From: Kosakonia pseudosacchari
GTDB taxonomy: Bacteria > Pseudomonadota > Gammaproteobacteria > Enterobacterales > Enterobacteriaceae
Length of the DNA: 64,000 bases
Reading direction: 5' to 3'
Assembly (NCBI RefSeq): GCF_900184035.1
Contig: NZ_FXWP01000009.1
Location: forward strand, 186,001-250,000
Made by a program: the position numbers and the translations under genes. This document shows, piece by piece, positions 17,618 through 26,985 of the stretch. Under the pieces are notes generated by a model, which did not search any database, had not been told where the DNA came from, and saw only the letters and a list, made by a program, of their open reading frames with translations. Position 1 is the stretch's first letter. Every line of letters begins with the position of its first letter.

Positions 17618-18631
17618 ATGAGCTATGCGGTAGAGTTTCTGGATGTCGCCAGAGTCTATGGCGATGTCCGGGCGGTTGACGGCGTATCGTTCGTCGTTAA
17701 TGACGGGGAGTTTTTCTCCATGCTGGGGCCGTCCGGCTCCGGCAAAACCACCTGCCTGCGGCTGATTGCCGGGTTTGAACAGCTCAGCGGCGGTGCCATT
17801 CGTATTTTTGGCCGCGAAGCCAGCGAGCTGCCGCCCTGGGAGCGGGACGTGAACACTGTCTTTCAGGATTACGCGCTGTTTCCGCACATGTCTGTGCTCG
17901 ATAACGTCGCCTACGGGTTGATGGTGAAAGGCATGGACAAAAAACAGCGCCATGCCCGCGCCCGTGACGCGCTGGAAAAAGTGGCGCTCGGCTTTGTCCA
18001 TGCCCGTAAACCTTCCCAGCTTTCCGGCGGCCAGCGGCAACGGGTCGCCATTGCTCGCGCGTTGGTAAATGAGCCCAGAGTATTGTTGCTTGATGAACCG
18101 CTGGGCGCGCTGGATCTGAAGCTGCGTGAACAGATGCAACTGGAGCTGAAAAAGCTGCAACAGGATCTCGGCATCACTTTCATTTTTGTCACCCACGATC
18201 AGGGCGAAGCCTTGTCGATGTCTGATCGCGTAGCGGTGTTCAACAATGGCCGTATTGAGCAAATCGATACCCCACGCGAGCTTTACCTGCGCCCGCGCAC
18301 GCCGTTTGTCGCCGGATTTGTCGGTACCTCGAATGTGTTTGATGCGGCGCTTGCGGCAAAACTCTGCGGCATGAAAGGGGTTTACTCGCTGCGCCCGGAA
18401 CATATTCGCCTGAATACGCCAGGGGAAATCGAAGCCAGCGCCGTGGTGCAGGCGGTGCAATATCAGGGCGCCTCCACCCGTTTTGAACTGGCGCTGGCGC
18501 AGGGGGAAAAGTTACTGGTCAGCCAGGCGAACCTCTCCGATGCGTTATTGCCAGAAACGCTGGCGCCGGGCCAGCAGGTGCGGGTTTCCTGGTCGCGCGA
18601 GGCAATGGTGCCGTTACAGGGCGCGGGGTGA
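17618..18631 (+). CDS. ydcT: ABC transporter ATP-binding protein YdcT
   Basis: ATPase subunit of the YdcSTUV importer, 337 residues as in E. coli. Walker [10 protein letters not shown] at about residue 38, signature [14 protein letters not shown], Walker [12 protein letters not shown], and the H-loop F-V-T-H-D-Q. The C-terminal ~90 residues form a TOBE-type domain as in PotA. AGGAG precedes the ATG, 17 bases after the ydcS stop; ydcU follows after 7 bases. Confidence 0.94.
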   Translation: MSYAVEFLDVARVYGDVRAVDGVSFVVNDGEFFSMLGPSGSGKTTCLRLIAGFEQLSGGAIRIFGREASELPPWERDVNTVFQDYALFPHMSVLDNVAYGLMVKGMDKKQRHARARDALEKVALGFVHARKPSQLSGGQRQRVAIARALVNEPRVLLLDEPLGALDLKLREQMQLELKKLQQDLGITFIFVTHDQGEALSMSDRVAVFNNGRIEQIDTPRELYLRPRTPFVAGFVGTSNVFDAALAAKLCGMKGVYSLRPEHIRLNTPGEIEASAVVQAVQYQGASTRFELALAQGEKLLVSQANLSDALLPETLAPGQQVRVSWSREAMVPLQGAG

Positions 18632-18638
18632 AAGGGGG

Positions 18639-19568
18639 ATGAGCATTGCACAACATTCACCGCGCCGCGTAACGCTTAGCGCGTTTTTCTGGCGTAAACC
18701 GGTTTATGGCTTGCTCCTGCTGCTGGCAGGCCCGCTGATGTGGTTTGGCATTGTCTATTTAGGTTCACTGCTCACGTTGTTGTGGCAGGGTTTTTACACC
18801 TTCGATGATTTCACCATGTCGGTCACCCCGGATTTAACGTTCGCCAACCTGCTGGCGCTGTTTAACCCGGCAAATTACGACATCATTCTTCGTACGTTGA
18901 TGATGGCGATAAGTGTCACGGTCGCGAGCGCCATTCTCGCTTTTCCGATGGCGTGGTATATGGCGCGTTATGCGCAGGGCAAATGGAAAGCGTTTTTTTA
19001 TATCGCGGTGATGTTGCCGATGTGGGCGAGTTACATCGTTAAAGCCTACGCCTGGACACTGCTGCTGGCGAAAGATGGCGTGGCGCAATGGTTTTTAAGC
19101 CATCTGGGGCTGGAGCCGTTACTTACCGCCTTTCTGACACTGCCCGCCGTGGGCGGGAATACGCTTTCCACCTCCGGGTTCGGACGCTTTCTGGTGTTCG
19201 TCTATATCTGGCTGCCATTTATGATCCTGCCGATTCAGGCGGCGCTTGAGCGCTTACCCCCGTCGCTGCTGCAAGCCTCAGCCGATTTAGGCGCGCATCC
19301 GCGTCAGACCTTTCGTTATGTGGTGTTACCGCTGGCGGTACCGGGCGTGGCGGCAGGTTCGATATTTACCTTTTCGCTGACGCTCGGCGATTTCATCGTG
19401 CCGCAGCTCGTCGGGCCGCCGGGCTACTTCATTGGCAATATGGTTTATTCGCAGCAAGGGGCGATCGGTAATATGCCAATGGCCGCTGCGTTTACCCTTG
19501 TGCCAATGGTGTTGATAGCCCTTTATCTGGCGTTTGTGAAACGCCTGGGAGCGTTTGATGCACTCTGA
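18639..19568 (+). CDS. ydcU: ABC transporter permease YdcU
   Basis: Inner-membrane permease, 309 residues, six helices, with the EAA-type loop [24 protein letters not shown] chose ATG 18639 (M-S-I-A-Q-H-S) because it has an AAAGGGGG ribosome site right after the ydcT stop and matches the length of E. coli YdcU (313). The frame extends 52 codons upstream into ydcT, but that part is Arg/Trp-rich shadow sequence. The 3' end overlaps ydcV by 11 bases. Confidence 0.92.
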   Translation: MSIAQHSPRRVTLSAFFWRKPVYGLLLLLAGPLMWFGIVYLGSLLTLLWQGFYTFDDFTMSVTPDLTFANLLALFNPANYDIILRTLMMAISVTVASAILAFPMAWYMARYAQGKWKAFFYIAVMLPMWASYIVKAYAWTLLLAKDGVAQWFLSHLGLEPLLTAFLTLPAVGGNTLSTSGFGRFLVFVYIWLPFMILPIQAALERLPPSLLQASADLGAHPRQTFRYVVLPLAVPGVAAGSIFTFSLTLGDFIVPQLVGPPGYFIGNMVYSQQGAIGNMPMAAAFTLVPMVLIALYLAFVKRLGAFDAL

Positions 19569-20364
19569 ACGCGCACCGTTTTTGCTCAACGTCGCCACCT
19601 GGGGCAGTGTCATCTTTCTGCACTTTCCGCTTTTGATCATCGCCATCTATGCTTTCAATACCGAGGACGCCGCGTTCAGTTTTCCGCCGCAGGGCTTTAC
19701 GCTGCGCTGGTTCAGCGTGGCGGCCGCAAGGGGAGATATTCTCGATTCGGTGACACTGTCACTTAAAATCGCGGCGCTGGCGACGGCAATCGCCCTGGTT
19801 CTTGGCACACTTGCTGCAATGGCCTTATGGCGCAGCGAGTTTTTCGGTAAAAGCGCCATTTCCTTACTGCTGCTGTTGCCGATTGCCTTACCGGGAATTA
19901 TCACCGGGCTTGCGCTGTTGACCGCCTTCAAAACGGTCAATCTCGAACCGGGATTTTTCACCATCGTCGTGGGACATGCCACGTTTTGTGTGGTGGTGGT
20001 GTTTAACAACGTGATTGCCAGGTTCCGGCGAACCTCCTGGAGCCTGGTCGAAGCATCGATGGATTTGGGCGCGAACGGCTGGCAAACCTTCCGTTATGTG
20101 GTGTTACCCAACCTGGGTTCGGCGCTCCTGGCGGGTGGCATGCTGGCGTTTGCGTTGTCATTTGACGAAATCATTGTCACAACCTTTACCGCAGGTCATG
20201 AGCGTACGCTGCCGCTGTGGTTGCTCAACCAGTTGGGTCGTCCGCGCGATGTGCCCGTCACCAATGTTGTGGCGTTACTGGTGATGCTGGTAACGATGAT
20301 TCCGATTCTGGGGGCCTGGTGGCTGACCCGTGATACCGACACGATTGCCGGAACCGGCAAATAA
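19558..20364 (+). CDS. ydcV: ABC transporter permease YdcV
   Basis: Second permease of the YdcSTUV importer, 268 residues, PotC-like, with EAA loop [20 protein letters not shown] 19558 (M-H-S-E-R-A-P-F) is the K-12 start and lies inside the ydcU 3' end, so the two are probably translationally coupled. Conserved C-terminal segments [12 protein letters not shown] and [10 protein letters not shown] confirm the assignment. Confidence 0.93.
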   Translation: MHSERAPFLLNVATWGSVIFLHFPLLIIAIYAFNTEDAAFSFPPQGFTLRWFSVAAARGDILDSVTLSLKIAALATAIALVLGTLAAMALWRSEFFGKSAISLLLLLPIALPGIITGLALLTAFKTVNLEPGFFTIVVGHATFCVVVVFNNVIARFRRTSWSLVEASMDLGANGWQTFRYVVLPNLGSALLAGGMLAFALSFDEIIVTTFTAGHERTLPLWLLNQLGRPRDVPVTNVVALLVMLVTMIPILGAWWLTRDTDTIAGTGK

Positions 20365-20389
20365 CTGACCACGCTGAAAGGACAGAACT

Positions 20390-21814
20390 ATGCAACATCA
20401 ACTATTTATCAATGGAGTACTGGTTAACGGCGAAGGCGAGAAGCAGCCTGTTTATAACCCGGCTACCGGTGACGTGTTGCTGGAGATCGCCGAAGCGTCT
20501 GCCGCGCAAGTCGACGCCGCCGTGCAGGCTGCCGATCGTGCGTTTGCCAGTTGGGGACAAACTACACCGAAGGCGCGTGCCGAGTGCCTGCTGCAACTGG
20601 CACAGATGATTGAAGATAATGCGGAAACCTTCGCCCGGCTGGAGTCACTGAACTGCGGTAAACCCTTTCATTGCGTACTGAATGACGAAATTCCGGCAGT
20701 AGTGGATGTGTTCCGCTTCTTCGCCGGGGCTGCGCGCTGCCTGAATGGGCTGGCGGCAGGTGAATACCTGGAAGGGCATACTTCAATGATCCGCCGCGAT
20801 CCGCTGGGCGTCGTTGCCTCTATTGCGCCATGGAACTACCCGCTGATGATGGCGGCCTGGAAGCTCGGCCCGGCGCTGGCGGCGGGCAACTGTGTGGTGA
20901 TCAAGCCGTCGGAAATTACGCCTCTCACCGCGTTAAAACTGGCGGAACTGGCGAAAGATATCTTCCCGGCAGGTGTGCTGAATGTGTTGTTCGGGCGCGG
21001 CAGCACCGTCGGCGATCCGCTGACTGGTCATGAAAAAGTGCGCATGGTTTCCCTGACAGGCTCGATTGCTACAGGTGAACACATTATTGGCCATACCGCC
21101 TCGTCGATTAAGCGCACCCACATGGAACTCGGCGGAAAAGCGCCGGTGATCGTGTTTGATGATGCGGATCTCGATGCGGTGGTGGAAGGGGTGCGCACTT
21201 TCGGTTTTTACAATGCCGGGCAGGATTGCACCGCCGCATGTCGTATCTACGCGCAAAAAGACATTTATGACGCGCTGGTGGAAAAACTGGGTGCGGCGGT
21301 GGCCAGCCTGAAAATGGGTGCGCCGGACGATGAATCCACCGAACTTGGGCCGCTCAGTTCCGCAGCGCATCTGGCGCGAGTTAGCAAGGCGGTCGATGAG
21401 GCCAAAGCGCTCAGCCATATTCGCGTGGTGACCGGCGGTAAAAGACATGAAGGCGCTGGCTATTATTATCCGCCAACGCTGCTGGCAGGGGCAAAACAGG
21501 AGGATGCCATTGTACAGCGGGAAGTGTTTGGCCCGGTGGTGAGCGTCACGGTGTTTGATGATGAGGAGCAGGTGCTGGGCTGGGCCAATGATTCGCAATA
21601 TGGGCTGGCGTCATCGGTGTGGACCAAAGATGTGGGGCGCGCGCATCGCCTGAGTGCGCGTCTGCAATATGGCTGCACCTGGGTAAATACGCATTTTATG
21701 TTGGTGAGCGAAATGCCGCACGGCGGACAGAAACTCTCAGGCTACGGCAAAGATATGTCGCTCTACGGCCTGGAAGATTACACCGTCGTACGTCATGTGA
21801 TGATCAAACATTAA
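20390..21814 (+). CDS. patD: Gamma-aminobutyraldehyde dehydrogenase PatD (YdcW)
   Basis: NAD-dependent aldehyde dehydrogenase that oxidises 4-aminobutanal to GABA in putrescine breakdown. Exactly 474 residues as in E. coli. Catalytic features are present: P-W-N-Y-P near residue 146, M-E-L-G-G-K containing the general-base Glu, and [10 protein letters not shown] with the nucleophilic Cys near 280. AAAGGA precedes the ATG. It follows the YdcSTUV importer, so uptake and oxidation of a putrescine-derived compound are coupled in one operon. Confidence 0.95.
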   Translation: MQHQLFINGVLVNGEGEKQPVYNPATGDVLLEIAEASAAQVDAAVQAADRAFASWGQTTPKARAECLLQLAQMIEDNAETFARLESLNCGKPFHCVLNDEIPAVVDVFRFFAGAARCLNGLAAGEYLEGHTSMIRRDPLGVVASIAPWNYPLMMAAWKLGPALAAGNCVVIKPSEITPLTALKLAELAKDIFPAGVLNVLFGRGSTVGDPLTGHEKVRMVSLTGSIATGEHIIGHTASSIKRTHMELGGKAPVIVFDDADLDAVVEGVRTFGFYNAGQDCTAACRIYAQKDIYDALVEKLGAAVASLKMGAPDDESTELGPLSSAAHLARVSKAVDEAKALSHIRVVTGGKRHEGAGYYYPPTLLAGAKQEDAIVQREVFGPVVSVTVFDDEEQVLGWANDSQYGLASSVWTKDVGRAHRLSARLQYGCTWVNTHFMLVSEMPHGGQKLSGYGKDMSLYGLEDYTVVRHVMIKH

Positions 21815-21821
21815 TCCACTA

Positions 21822-21845
21822 ATAAACGCCACGGACGGCGTTTAT
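21822..21845 (+). terminator. patD terminator
   Basis: Nine-base stem ATAAACGCC/GGCGTTTAT with a 6-base loop, seven bases after the patD stop. The T content lies mostly within the stem, so it is of moderate strength. Confidence 0.7.
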
Positions 21846-22093
21846 CGCATTTATTTCCTTATGAAACATGAGGTAAATCGCATAGCAAATTAAGTGTGTT
21901 GTTATTAATGAAAAACTGGTTTAATAATAGCCAGCCATCAGCGGAGTGGCGAAATAAAAACATTTAAATAAGACCGCACACAGACATTGCCCTATTGGTT
22001 GTCATATGAATGTCATCAACGCGAAAAATGGCAGTCATTGCCGTGGGTGAGAATGTCTGGCTTTTAAAAAAATCAGGCAAGGAAAATAGAGTA

Positions 22094-22315
22094 ATGAGTA
22101 AAATCGTAGTCGTGCTCGTACCAGGGGGCGCGTCTGAATTTTTGACCGTTGAAGATGGCGAAACCTCCGTACAATGGGCGATAACGGGGCTCGATGGCGG
22201 GGCGGCAAGCGCCCGGATGCCAATCGAAACCTACTATTGCGAAGGGGAAGAGTTTTATTTTGCCCGCGTTGAAAGTCTCTCGGGTAATGAAACAGCACTC
22301 TCCATGCTGAATTAA
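22094..22315 (+). CDS. Small protein of unknown function
   Basis: A 73-residue protein (M-S-K-I-V-V-V-L-V-P-G-G-A-S-E-F...) with AAGGA 10 bases before the ATG and a strong shared terminator after it, which supports a real gene. It is acidic and soluble with a single Cys (E-T-Y-Y-C-E-G-E-E-F). I recognise no family. An upstream in-frame ATG at 22010 lacks a ribosome site. It lies between patD and ortT, where K-12 has no gene. Confidence 0.6.
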   Translation: MSKIVVVLVPGGASEFLTVEDGETSVQWAITGLDGGAASARMPIETYYCEGEEFYFARVESLSGNETALSMLN

Positions 22316-22316
22316 A

Positions 22317-22344
22317 AAATAAGGGCTCATCTGAGCCCTTATTT
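22317..22344. terminator. Bidirectional terminator
   Basis: Thirteen-base near-perfect palindrome (AAATAAGGGCTCA at 22317-22329 with 22332-22344), A-rich on the left and T-rich on the right, between two converging unknown genes. Confidence 0.88.
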
Positions 22345-22371
22345 ATTTAACAATGCAATTAATTTGCAAGC

Positions 22372-22809
22372 TTACCTTTTCAGGAACACCTCATTTTCGC
22401 GCGGTGCCCAATCTTTCTCTGAAAAATCATATGTCGAGAAGGGCTCATCTTTTACGCCCTGCGAACGCAGAACGGCGCGCACTTCCGCTGGCAGCGTTTC
22501 CTCGCGGAATAACTCCGCCAGCACGAACATGGCATCAATAAACGAGAGTTGTTTTACTTCAAAGGGTTTCCAGCCGGTGCGTTTGAATATTAAATGATAA
22601 AGCGCCTCTTCACCGGCAAGTGGAACGAAACTGCTGGCGTACTTTTCCCGGTGGCGAGAGAGCAACACTTCAAGGACGAATATCTGCGCGATGCGCTGCC
22701 GGGCCGCATTGCCCCGGGCGGTATCAGTGGTCATATCGACGTGCGTTATGTCATTGTTTTCACGCACCCGAACTTCTATGGCTTGCCACAGATCGTCATA
22801 TTTCTGCAT
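22372..22809 (-). CDS. Protein of unknown function (145 residues)
   Basis: Soluble, charged 145-residue protein starting M-Q-K-Y-D-D-L-W-Q-A-I-E-V-R-V-R-E-N. No signal peptide or membrane helix. An AAGGTAA-like ribosome site lies upstream. I recognise no family; the middle is predicted helical (A-A-R-Q-R-I-A-Q-I-F-V-L-E-V-L-L-S-R-H). It converges on the 73-residue gene and shares its terminator. Confidence 0.6.
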   Translation of the reverse strand: MQKYDDLWQAIEVRVRENNDITHVDMTTDTARGNAARQRIAQIFVLEVLLSRHREKYASSFVPLAGEEALYHLIFKRTGWKPFEVKQLSFIDAMFVLAELFREETLPAEVRAVLRSQGVKDEPFSTYDFSEKDWAPRENEVFLKR

Positions 22810-23037
22810 AACCTTACCTTGTTTCCTCTGATGTCTGCCTTGCCGGTAGACAATATCAGAGATAATCCCGGCTCGCCAAACTTCCCGACGTGATTATCGG
22901 CAGCAATAACATATCAGTTAATCCTTAAATTAAATTAATGGATATATCGTTTCATTACGCGCGGAGTTTGTGTTTAATCATTTTTAACCCGCCACAAAAT
23001 AATGACCAACCTGACCTGGATTTGTCGGAAAATAAGC

Positions 23038-23331
23038 ATGAAAAATATATTGCTGTTGTGGGCTGCGCTCGCCGCCACAGGTTTATACACAACATCTGAA
23101 AGTTATGCCAAAACGCAGCGCCTGTCGGATGCACAGGTGAAACAAGCGATCATTGCTGAATCTATTGCTAATTACCCCGGCCCGTGTGCCTGCCCCTACA
23201 ATCATGCCAGGAACGGCAGTGCGTGTGGGAAACGCAGTGCGTGGAGTCGCGCGGGGGGTTATTCGCCCCTTTGCTACGCAGAAGACGTCACAAAAGAGGA
23301 TATTGCGCAGTGGCGTGAAACACATCGGTAA
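23038..23331 (+). CDS. Small secreted Cys-rich protein
   Basis: A 97-residue protein with a Sec signal peptide (M-K-N-I-L-L-L-W-A-A-L..., cleavage near S-Y-A at ~24). The mature C-terminal half carries the pattern P-G-P-C-A-C-P-Y-N ... N-G-S-A-C-G-K-R-S-A-W-S-R-A-G-G ... P-L-C-Y: four Cys that probably form two disulfides in the periplasm. I have the impression that the C-x-C-P-Y-N...C-G-x-R-S-A-x-S-R-x-G-G pattern recurs in short secreted bacterial proteins of unknown role. The start at 23038 was chosen because the signal peptide begins there; the frame is open 12 codons further upstream. Confidence 0.65.
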   Translation: MKNILLLWAALAATGLYTTSESYAKTQRLSDAQVKQAIIAESIANYPGPCACPYNHARNGSACGKRSAWSRAGGYSPLCYAEDVTKEDIAQWRETHR

Positions 23332-23342
23332 GAAACAACCCG

Positions 23343-23376
23343 ACCGCAGAAAAAAGAAAGCAGTTGCGGTTTTTTT
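23343..23376 (+). terminator. Rho-independent terminator after the Cys-rich protein gene
   Basis: Stem ACCGCA (23343-23348) with TGCGGT (23365-23370), A-rich loop, then six further T residues. Confidence 0.75.
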
Positions 23377-23503
23377 AGGTCTATCAGCCGGTTAAATCAA
23401 AGCTGGCGGCTACGCCTTTCGTAGTAATCCCTATTCGACTTGATATATATCAATAAAAAGAGCATATTGCGTTCGTTTTGTTATTTCTGGGTTAATGTTT
23501 GTT

Positions 23504-23677
23504 ATGTCGTTATACCAAAAAATGTTGGTTTTCTACTTTGTGATGGCGCTGATTTGCGCGCTGATTACCTGGTTTCTTTCTCACGATCGTAAACGCATTC
23601 GTCTGCTGAGCGCCTTTTTAGTGGGATCGACATGGCCGATGAGCTTCCCGGTTGCGCTGTTATTTTCCATATTCTAA
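23504..23677 (+). CDS. ortT: OrtT-like membrane toxin, copy 1
   Basis: A 57-residue protein with two hydrophobic helices (residues ~5-25 and ~34-55), the same length as E. coli OrtT and very similar (W-F-L-S-H-D-R-K-R-I-R; W-P-M-S-F-P-V-A-L-L-F-S). OrtT is a GhoT-type inner-membrane toxin without a cognate antitoxin that lowers ATP and growth under stress. I chose ATG 23504 to match the K-12 start; an ATG nine bases upstream is possible. Position after patD agrees with K-12 gene order. Confidence 0.9.
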   Translation: MSLYQKMLVFYFVMALICALITWFLSHDRKRIRLLSAFLVGSTWPMSFPVALLFSIF

Positions 23678-23773
23678 ATTTTGCCAGCAAAGCGTGACGG
23701 CGAAAGCGATAACGCCTTGAAAATTAGTGCAACATGTTAGGCGGATGTTTTACCTAAGGACAGGAGACAGACG

Positions 23774-23947
23774 TTGGAACTGTACACCAAACTGCTTATT
23801 TTCTATGTTGTCATGGCGGTGTTATGCGCCGTGGCAACCTGGTTTCTTGCCAAAGATAGCCGCAAAATCCGCCTGCTGAGCGCGTTATTAGTCGGCGCGA
23901 CCTGGCCTATCAGTTTTCCCGTCGCGTTACTTTTTTCTCTCTTTTAA
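23774..23947 (+). CDS. OrtT-like membrane toxin, copy 2 (TTG start)
   Basis: A second 57-residue OrtT-like protein 96 bases after the first, in the same orientation: E-L-Y-T-K-L-L-I-F-Y-V-V-M-A... ending W-P-I-S-F-P-V-A-L-L-F-S-L-F. By my hand alignment it matches copy 1 at 39 of 57 positions, without gaps. Translation must start at TTG 23774 (ribosome site AGGACAGGAG upstream); ATGs at 23734 and 23745 are out of frame. The TTG would keep synthesis low, which fits a toxic membrane peptide. Confidence 0.8.
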   Translation: MELYTKLLIFYVVMAVLCAVATWFLAKDSRKIRLLSALLVGATWPISFPVALLFSLF

Positions 23948-24012
23948 TCGTGTCCTTGCCATCATGCTGTGATACTGTATATAAAAACAGTGTTATGGCA
24001 GAGAGGGCAGTT

Positions 24013-24774
24013 ATGAACAGTCTCTATTCACTCCATGCGCAGGGGCAGGTGCGCTGGCATGCGTTGCCAGGCAAAGGCGACCCGGTCGTTTTTATTCACG
24101 GCCTGGGCTGCGCATCTTCGTACGAATATCCACGCATTGTCGCCGATCCGGCATTTGCCGGCAGGCGCGCCATCCTTATCGATTTGCCGGGCTACGGTTA
24201 CAGTGAACGCCCGGCGAGCTTCTCTTATCGCACCAGCGATCAAGCGCAAGTGGTGATTGAACTGCTGGATCATCTTGGGCTCAATGCCTTCTGGTTATAC
24301 GGCCACAGTATGGGCGGCAGTATCGCGATTGAAGTCGCTTCGCGTATCCCGCAGCGTGTCAACGCGCTGGCGGTATCTGAACCTAATTTTTTCGCCGGTG
24401 GCGGGACATTTAGCCGCGTTATCGCGGCCCAGGATGAGGCCGATTTTGTCACCTGCGGCTACGCGGCAATGCTGGCGCAGGAAAAAACCGCCTGGGCCGG
24501 AAGCCTGCAAAGCAGCGCACCCTGGGCGGTGTGGCGCGGCGCGAAAAGCCTGATCGATGGTATTGAGCCGTCGTGGATGGCGTTATTTGCCCGGTTCCCG
24601 CGCCCCAAAACGCTGATTTTTGGCGAGCTGTCGTTGCCGGATAAAGATGCCGACAGTGTGCTACAACAAGGGATTGAGTTGCGCATCATTCCGCGTGCCG
24701 GTCATTCCATGTCTGAAGAACAGCCAGCCTTGCTGGCGCAGACGCTAGCGGCATTTATTGCGGAACATGAGTAA
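24013..24774 (+). CDS. Alpha/beta-hydrolase fold protein
   Basis: Cytoplasmic hydrolase of about 253 residues. Motifs in order: F-I-H-G-L-G-C (oxyanion region), nucleophile elbow G-H-S-M-G-G (Ser near 100), and a late I-P-R-A-G-H-S-M with the catalytic His. The acid is probably the Asp in L-P-D-K-D-A. The start M-N-S-L-Y-S at 24013 has GAGGG upstream; in-frame starts at 23995 and 23950 would add 6 or 21 residues. Substrate unknown; it could be an esterase, C-C hydrolase or haloperoxidase-like enzyme. Confidence 0.85.
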   Translation: MNSLYSLHAQGQVRWHALPGKGDPVVFIHGLGCASSYEYPRIVADPAFAGRRAILIDLPGYGYSERPASFSYRTSDQAQVVIELLDHLGLNAFWLYGHSMGGSIAIEVASRIPQRVNALAVSEPNFFAGGGTFSRVIAAQDEADFVTCGYAAMLAQEKTAWAGSLQSSAPWAVWRGAKSLIDGIEPSWMALFARFPRPKTLIFGELSLPDKDADSVLQQGIELRIIPRAGHSMSEEQPALLAQTLAAFIAEHE

Positions 24775-24780
24775 AAAGAA

Positions 24781-24809
24781 ACCCGGCACATTTGCATGGC
24801 CGGGTGATT
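24781..24809. terminator. Bidirectional terminator between hydrolase and srfC
   Basis: Seven-base stem ACCCGGC/GCCGGGT (24781-24787 and 24799-24805) with AAAAAGAA on the left and GATTTT on the right. Confidence 0.75.
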
Positions 24810-24810
24810 T

Positions 24811-26985
24811 TCAGGGCAGCAGGGATTTGAGTTTCTTGCGTGCCGCAGGGCTGATATCCAGCGGGTGGCTGTAACCAATGTTTTCGATAGCCCGGTGGTA
24901 TAACGCGACCAGCCAGTCATAAACATAGCGGGTGGCGGCGTGTACCGGCTGCTCGCTCAGACGGGTTAAACGCGCCTGGGTGGCGCCATCCGTACCGCTG
25001 GAAAAAATGGTACTGCCTTTGTTTACACGGCTTTCCGGGCGATCTGCCTGTGCTATCTCCGCATAACCCAGCCAGGCGACAAAGTTACCAATCGCGGCGT
25101 ACAGTTGCGCGGCGCAGGCGGTATCGCGTTGCATAATTTTTTGCAACTGATCGGGTAGATTCAGCCGGTAGCTGCTGACAATCACTATTTCCGCCATCTG
25201 GCGCAGCGCGGCAGGGCTGAGCCCCAAACGCGCGGCGTTATCATCGTTGCGGCTCCACTGGCGTACATGGTTGACCCACAAGGCATGCGCCTGCTGTCCG
25301 ATATCTTTCGACACCGCCTGCGGCTCGCTGCTTTCTGCGGATTCAGCAAACAGATCGATAGATTCATTAAACAAGCCGCTGACTTTCTCTTCGCGTGGCT
25401 GCTGAACTTTCCATAGCGTATCGAACTGCTGCATATCCGGCTGTAAACCTTCCAGCAATTCACCGTGGCGTGAAGCCTGGCCTTGCAGTTCACGCACCAC
25501 GGACTCCGCGCTCGCGCGTTGCGCCGCCGCGTCTTTCACGGCGGTGGCAAGCCAGGGTTGCAGCAGATCGCGAAGGGCGCGCTGATGGCGCTCCGTCAGC
25601 GCTTTCAAACGTTGCTGACGCAGGCCAGGCGCCGTCGCCTGCACCAGCCACTCCAACAGACGCTGCAGACTGCTGGCATCCAGCGCCTGCAACGTGCCCC
25701 AGTGCTGACCCGGCTTGCCAATGAGCTGCTGTACGGCTTCGTCAAGATTTTGCGCCAGCGTAAAGCGCGCATCCTGCGGTGTAATCGCCCACACCAGCCC
25801 CGGTAGCGCCGTTTCCTGACCGGATTGGGTCTCTTTAACCCAGTTTAATAAGGCGCGCGCGGTGGCTGCAGTGGCTGAACGCTCCAGCGTCGCATTACAG
25901 ATCATCAATACATCCGGTTGCAGACGCTGGCGGTAGCTTTCCAGCAACCAGCGGCATTTGCTGCGCCACAAGGGCTGGCCATCTTGTGGGCCCGGAGCCG
26001 GAATGTCGAGAATATCAACGCCCGTTAACACTGCGTTTTCCACTGGCAACACCAGCTCGCGGGTAATTAATGCAAGGGTGGCCAGCGGAATGCTCACCGC
26101 GTTGTGCAACTGCTCGTTTGACCACGGATGCACCACCACTTCGTCATGGATCTCACCGCTACCGGGTTCTGATGGCGTTAAAAAACCGTCGGTTGGCAGG
26201 GCAAAGGTATCCACCAGAATACTGAGCGGTGCCGCCAGTTCCTGCGCGTTACCGGTCTGGTGTAGGGTGTGCGCCAGTGACAACCACTGCTGCGTGAGTT
26301 CCTGCTGCTCGCCCCATAACAGCGACCAGGCGCTGGCGCGGGCGCTGAGATCCAGGGAAGGTAACAGGCAAGCAAACTGATACCACAGCGCATCGTCCAT
26401 CTGCTGCTGCGACGACGGCACCGCCGCGCGCCAGAAACGGGCAATCGCGCCGATATCTTCCACCGTGATCCCCGGCACCGCATTCGGCTGGCGCAGTGAG
26501 CGCCATTTCGCGACGCGATCTTCGATCACCGATTTATCAACGGCGCGTAATTCCGGCTGCTGTATGGCATGCGCAATAAAAATTTGTACCAGTTCGGCTT
26601 CGCTGATAATGCGCAGGCATAGCGGGAACCCTTCATCCATCGGCGCGAGATGCTGGCTAAAGCGCAGCGCCATGCTGGTCAGGGCATGGCCGGGATTGAT
26701 ATGGGTGAAGTAATCCAGTGTTTTTTCGCCGGGACGCACATTAAGCCGCCCGTTGCCGCTGCCGCACAGGGCGGTCAGCAGATGCGCTTTGGCCGCTTGT
26801 GAATGACCATACAACCCAACGGTGCAGGGCGCGTCAACCGCATCACGCAGCGCGCTTTCCTCGGCGGCGGCAGTCGTCAGACGCGACAGCAGCGCGTCGG
26901 CATCATCATCCAGTAAAGGTGCGTGCTGGCGGTTTTCGTTGATCCATGTCGCCAGTGCCTGGGTGGTTTTTACGCTCGCACTCAT
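24811..26985 (-). CDS. srfC: SrfC-family protein, putative dynamin-like NTPase
   Basis: Third protein of the srfABC operon, 724 residues. Near residue 57 it has a P-loop-like stretch, G-L-Y-G-H-S-Q-A-A-K-A, which departs from the consensus (A-K-A instead of G-K-S/T). G-V-D-I-L-D-I-P-A-P-G-P near residue 325 resembles the switch II/G3 segment of dynamin-like GTPases, and helical regions follow. SrfC proteins were named in Salmonella as SsrB-regulated factors; their biochemical role is not settled. The start overlaps the srfB stop (ATGA), so the two are coupled. Confidence 0.88.
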   Translation of the reverse strand: MSASVKTTQALATWINENRQHAPLLDDDADALLSRLTTAAAEESALRDAVDAPCTVGLYGHSQAAKAHLLTALCGSGNGRLNVRPGEKTLDYFTHINPGHALTSMALRFSQHLAPMDEGFPLCLRIISEAELVQIFIAHAIQQPELRAVDKSVIEDRVAKWRSLRQPNAVPGITVEDIGAIARFWRAAVPSSQQQMDDALWYQFACLLPSLDLSARASAWSLLWGEQQELTQQWLSLAHTLHQTGNAQELAAPLSILVDTFALPTDGFLTPSEPGSGEIHDEVVVHPWSNEQLHNAVSIPLATLALITRELVLPVENAVLTGVDILDIPAPGPQDGQPLWRSKCRWLLESYRQRLQPDVLMICNATLERSATAATARALLNWVKETQSGQETALPGLVWAITPQDARFTLAQNLDEAVQQLIGKPGQHWGTLQALDASSLQRLLEWLVQATAPGLRQQRLKALTERHQRALRDLLQPWLATAVKDAAAQRASAESVVRELQGQASRHGELLEGLQPDMQQFDTLWKVQQPREEKVSGLFNESIDLFAESAESSEPQAVSKDIGQQAHALWVNHVRQWSRNDDNAARLGLSPAALRQMAEIVIVSSYRLNLPDQLQKIMQRDTACAAQLYAAIGNFVAWLGYAEIAQADRPESRVNKGSTIFSSGTDGATQARLTRLSEQPVHAATRYVYDWLVALYHRAIENIGYSHPLDISPAARKKLKSLLP

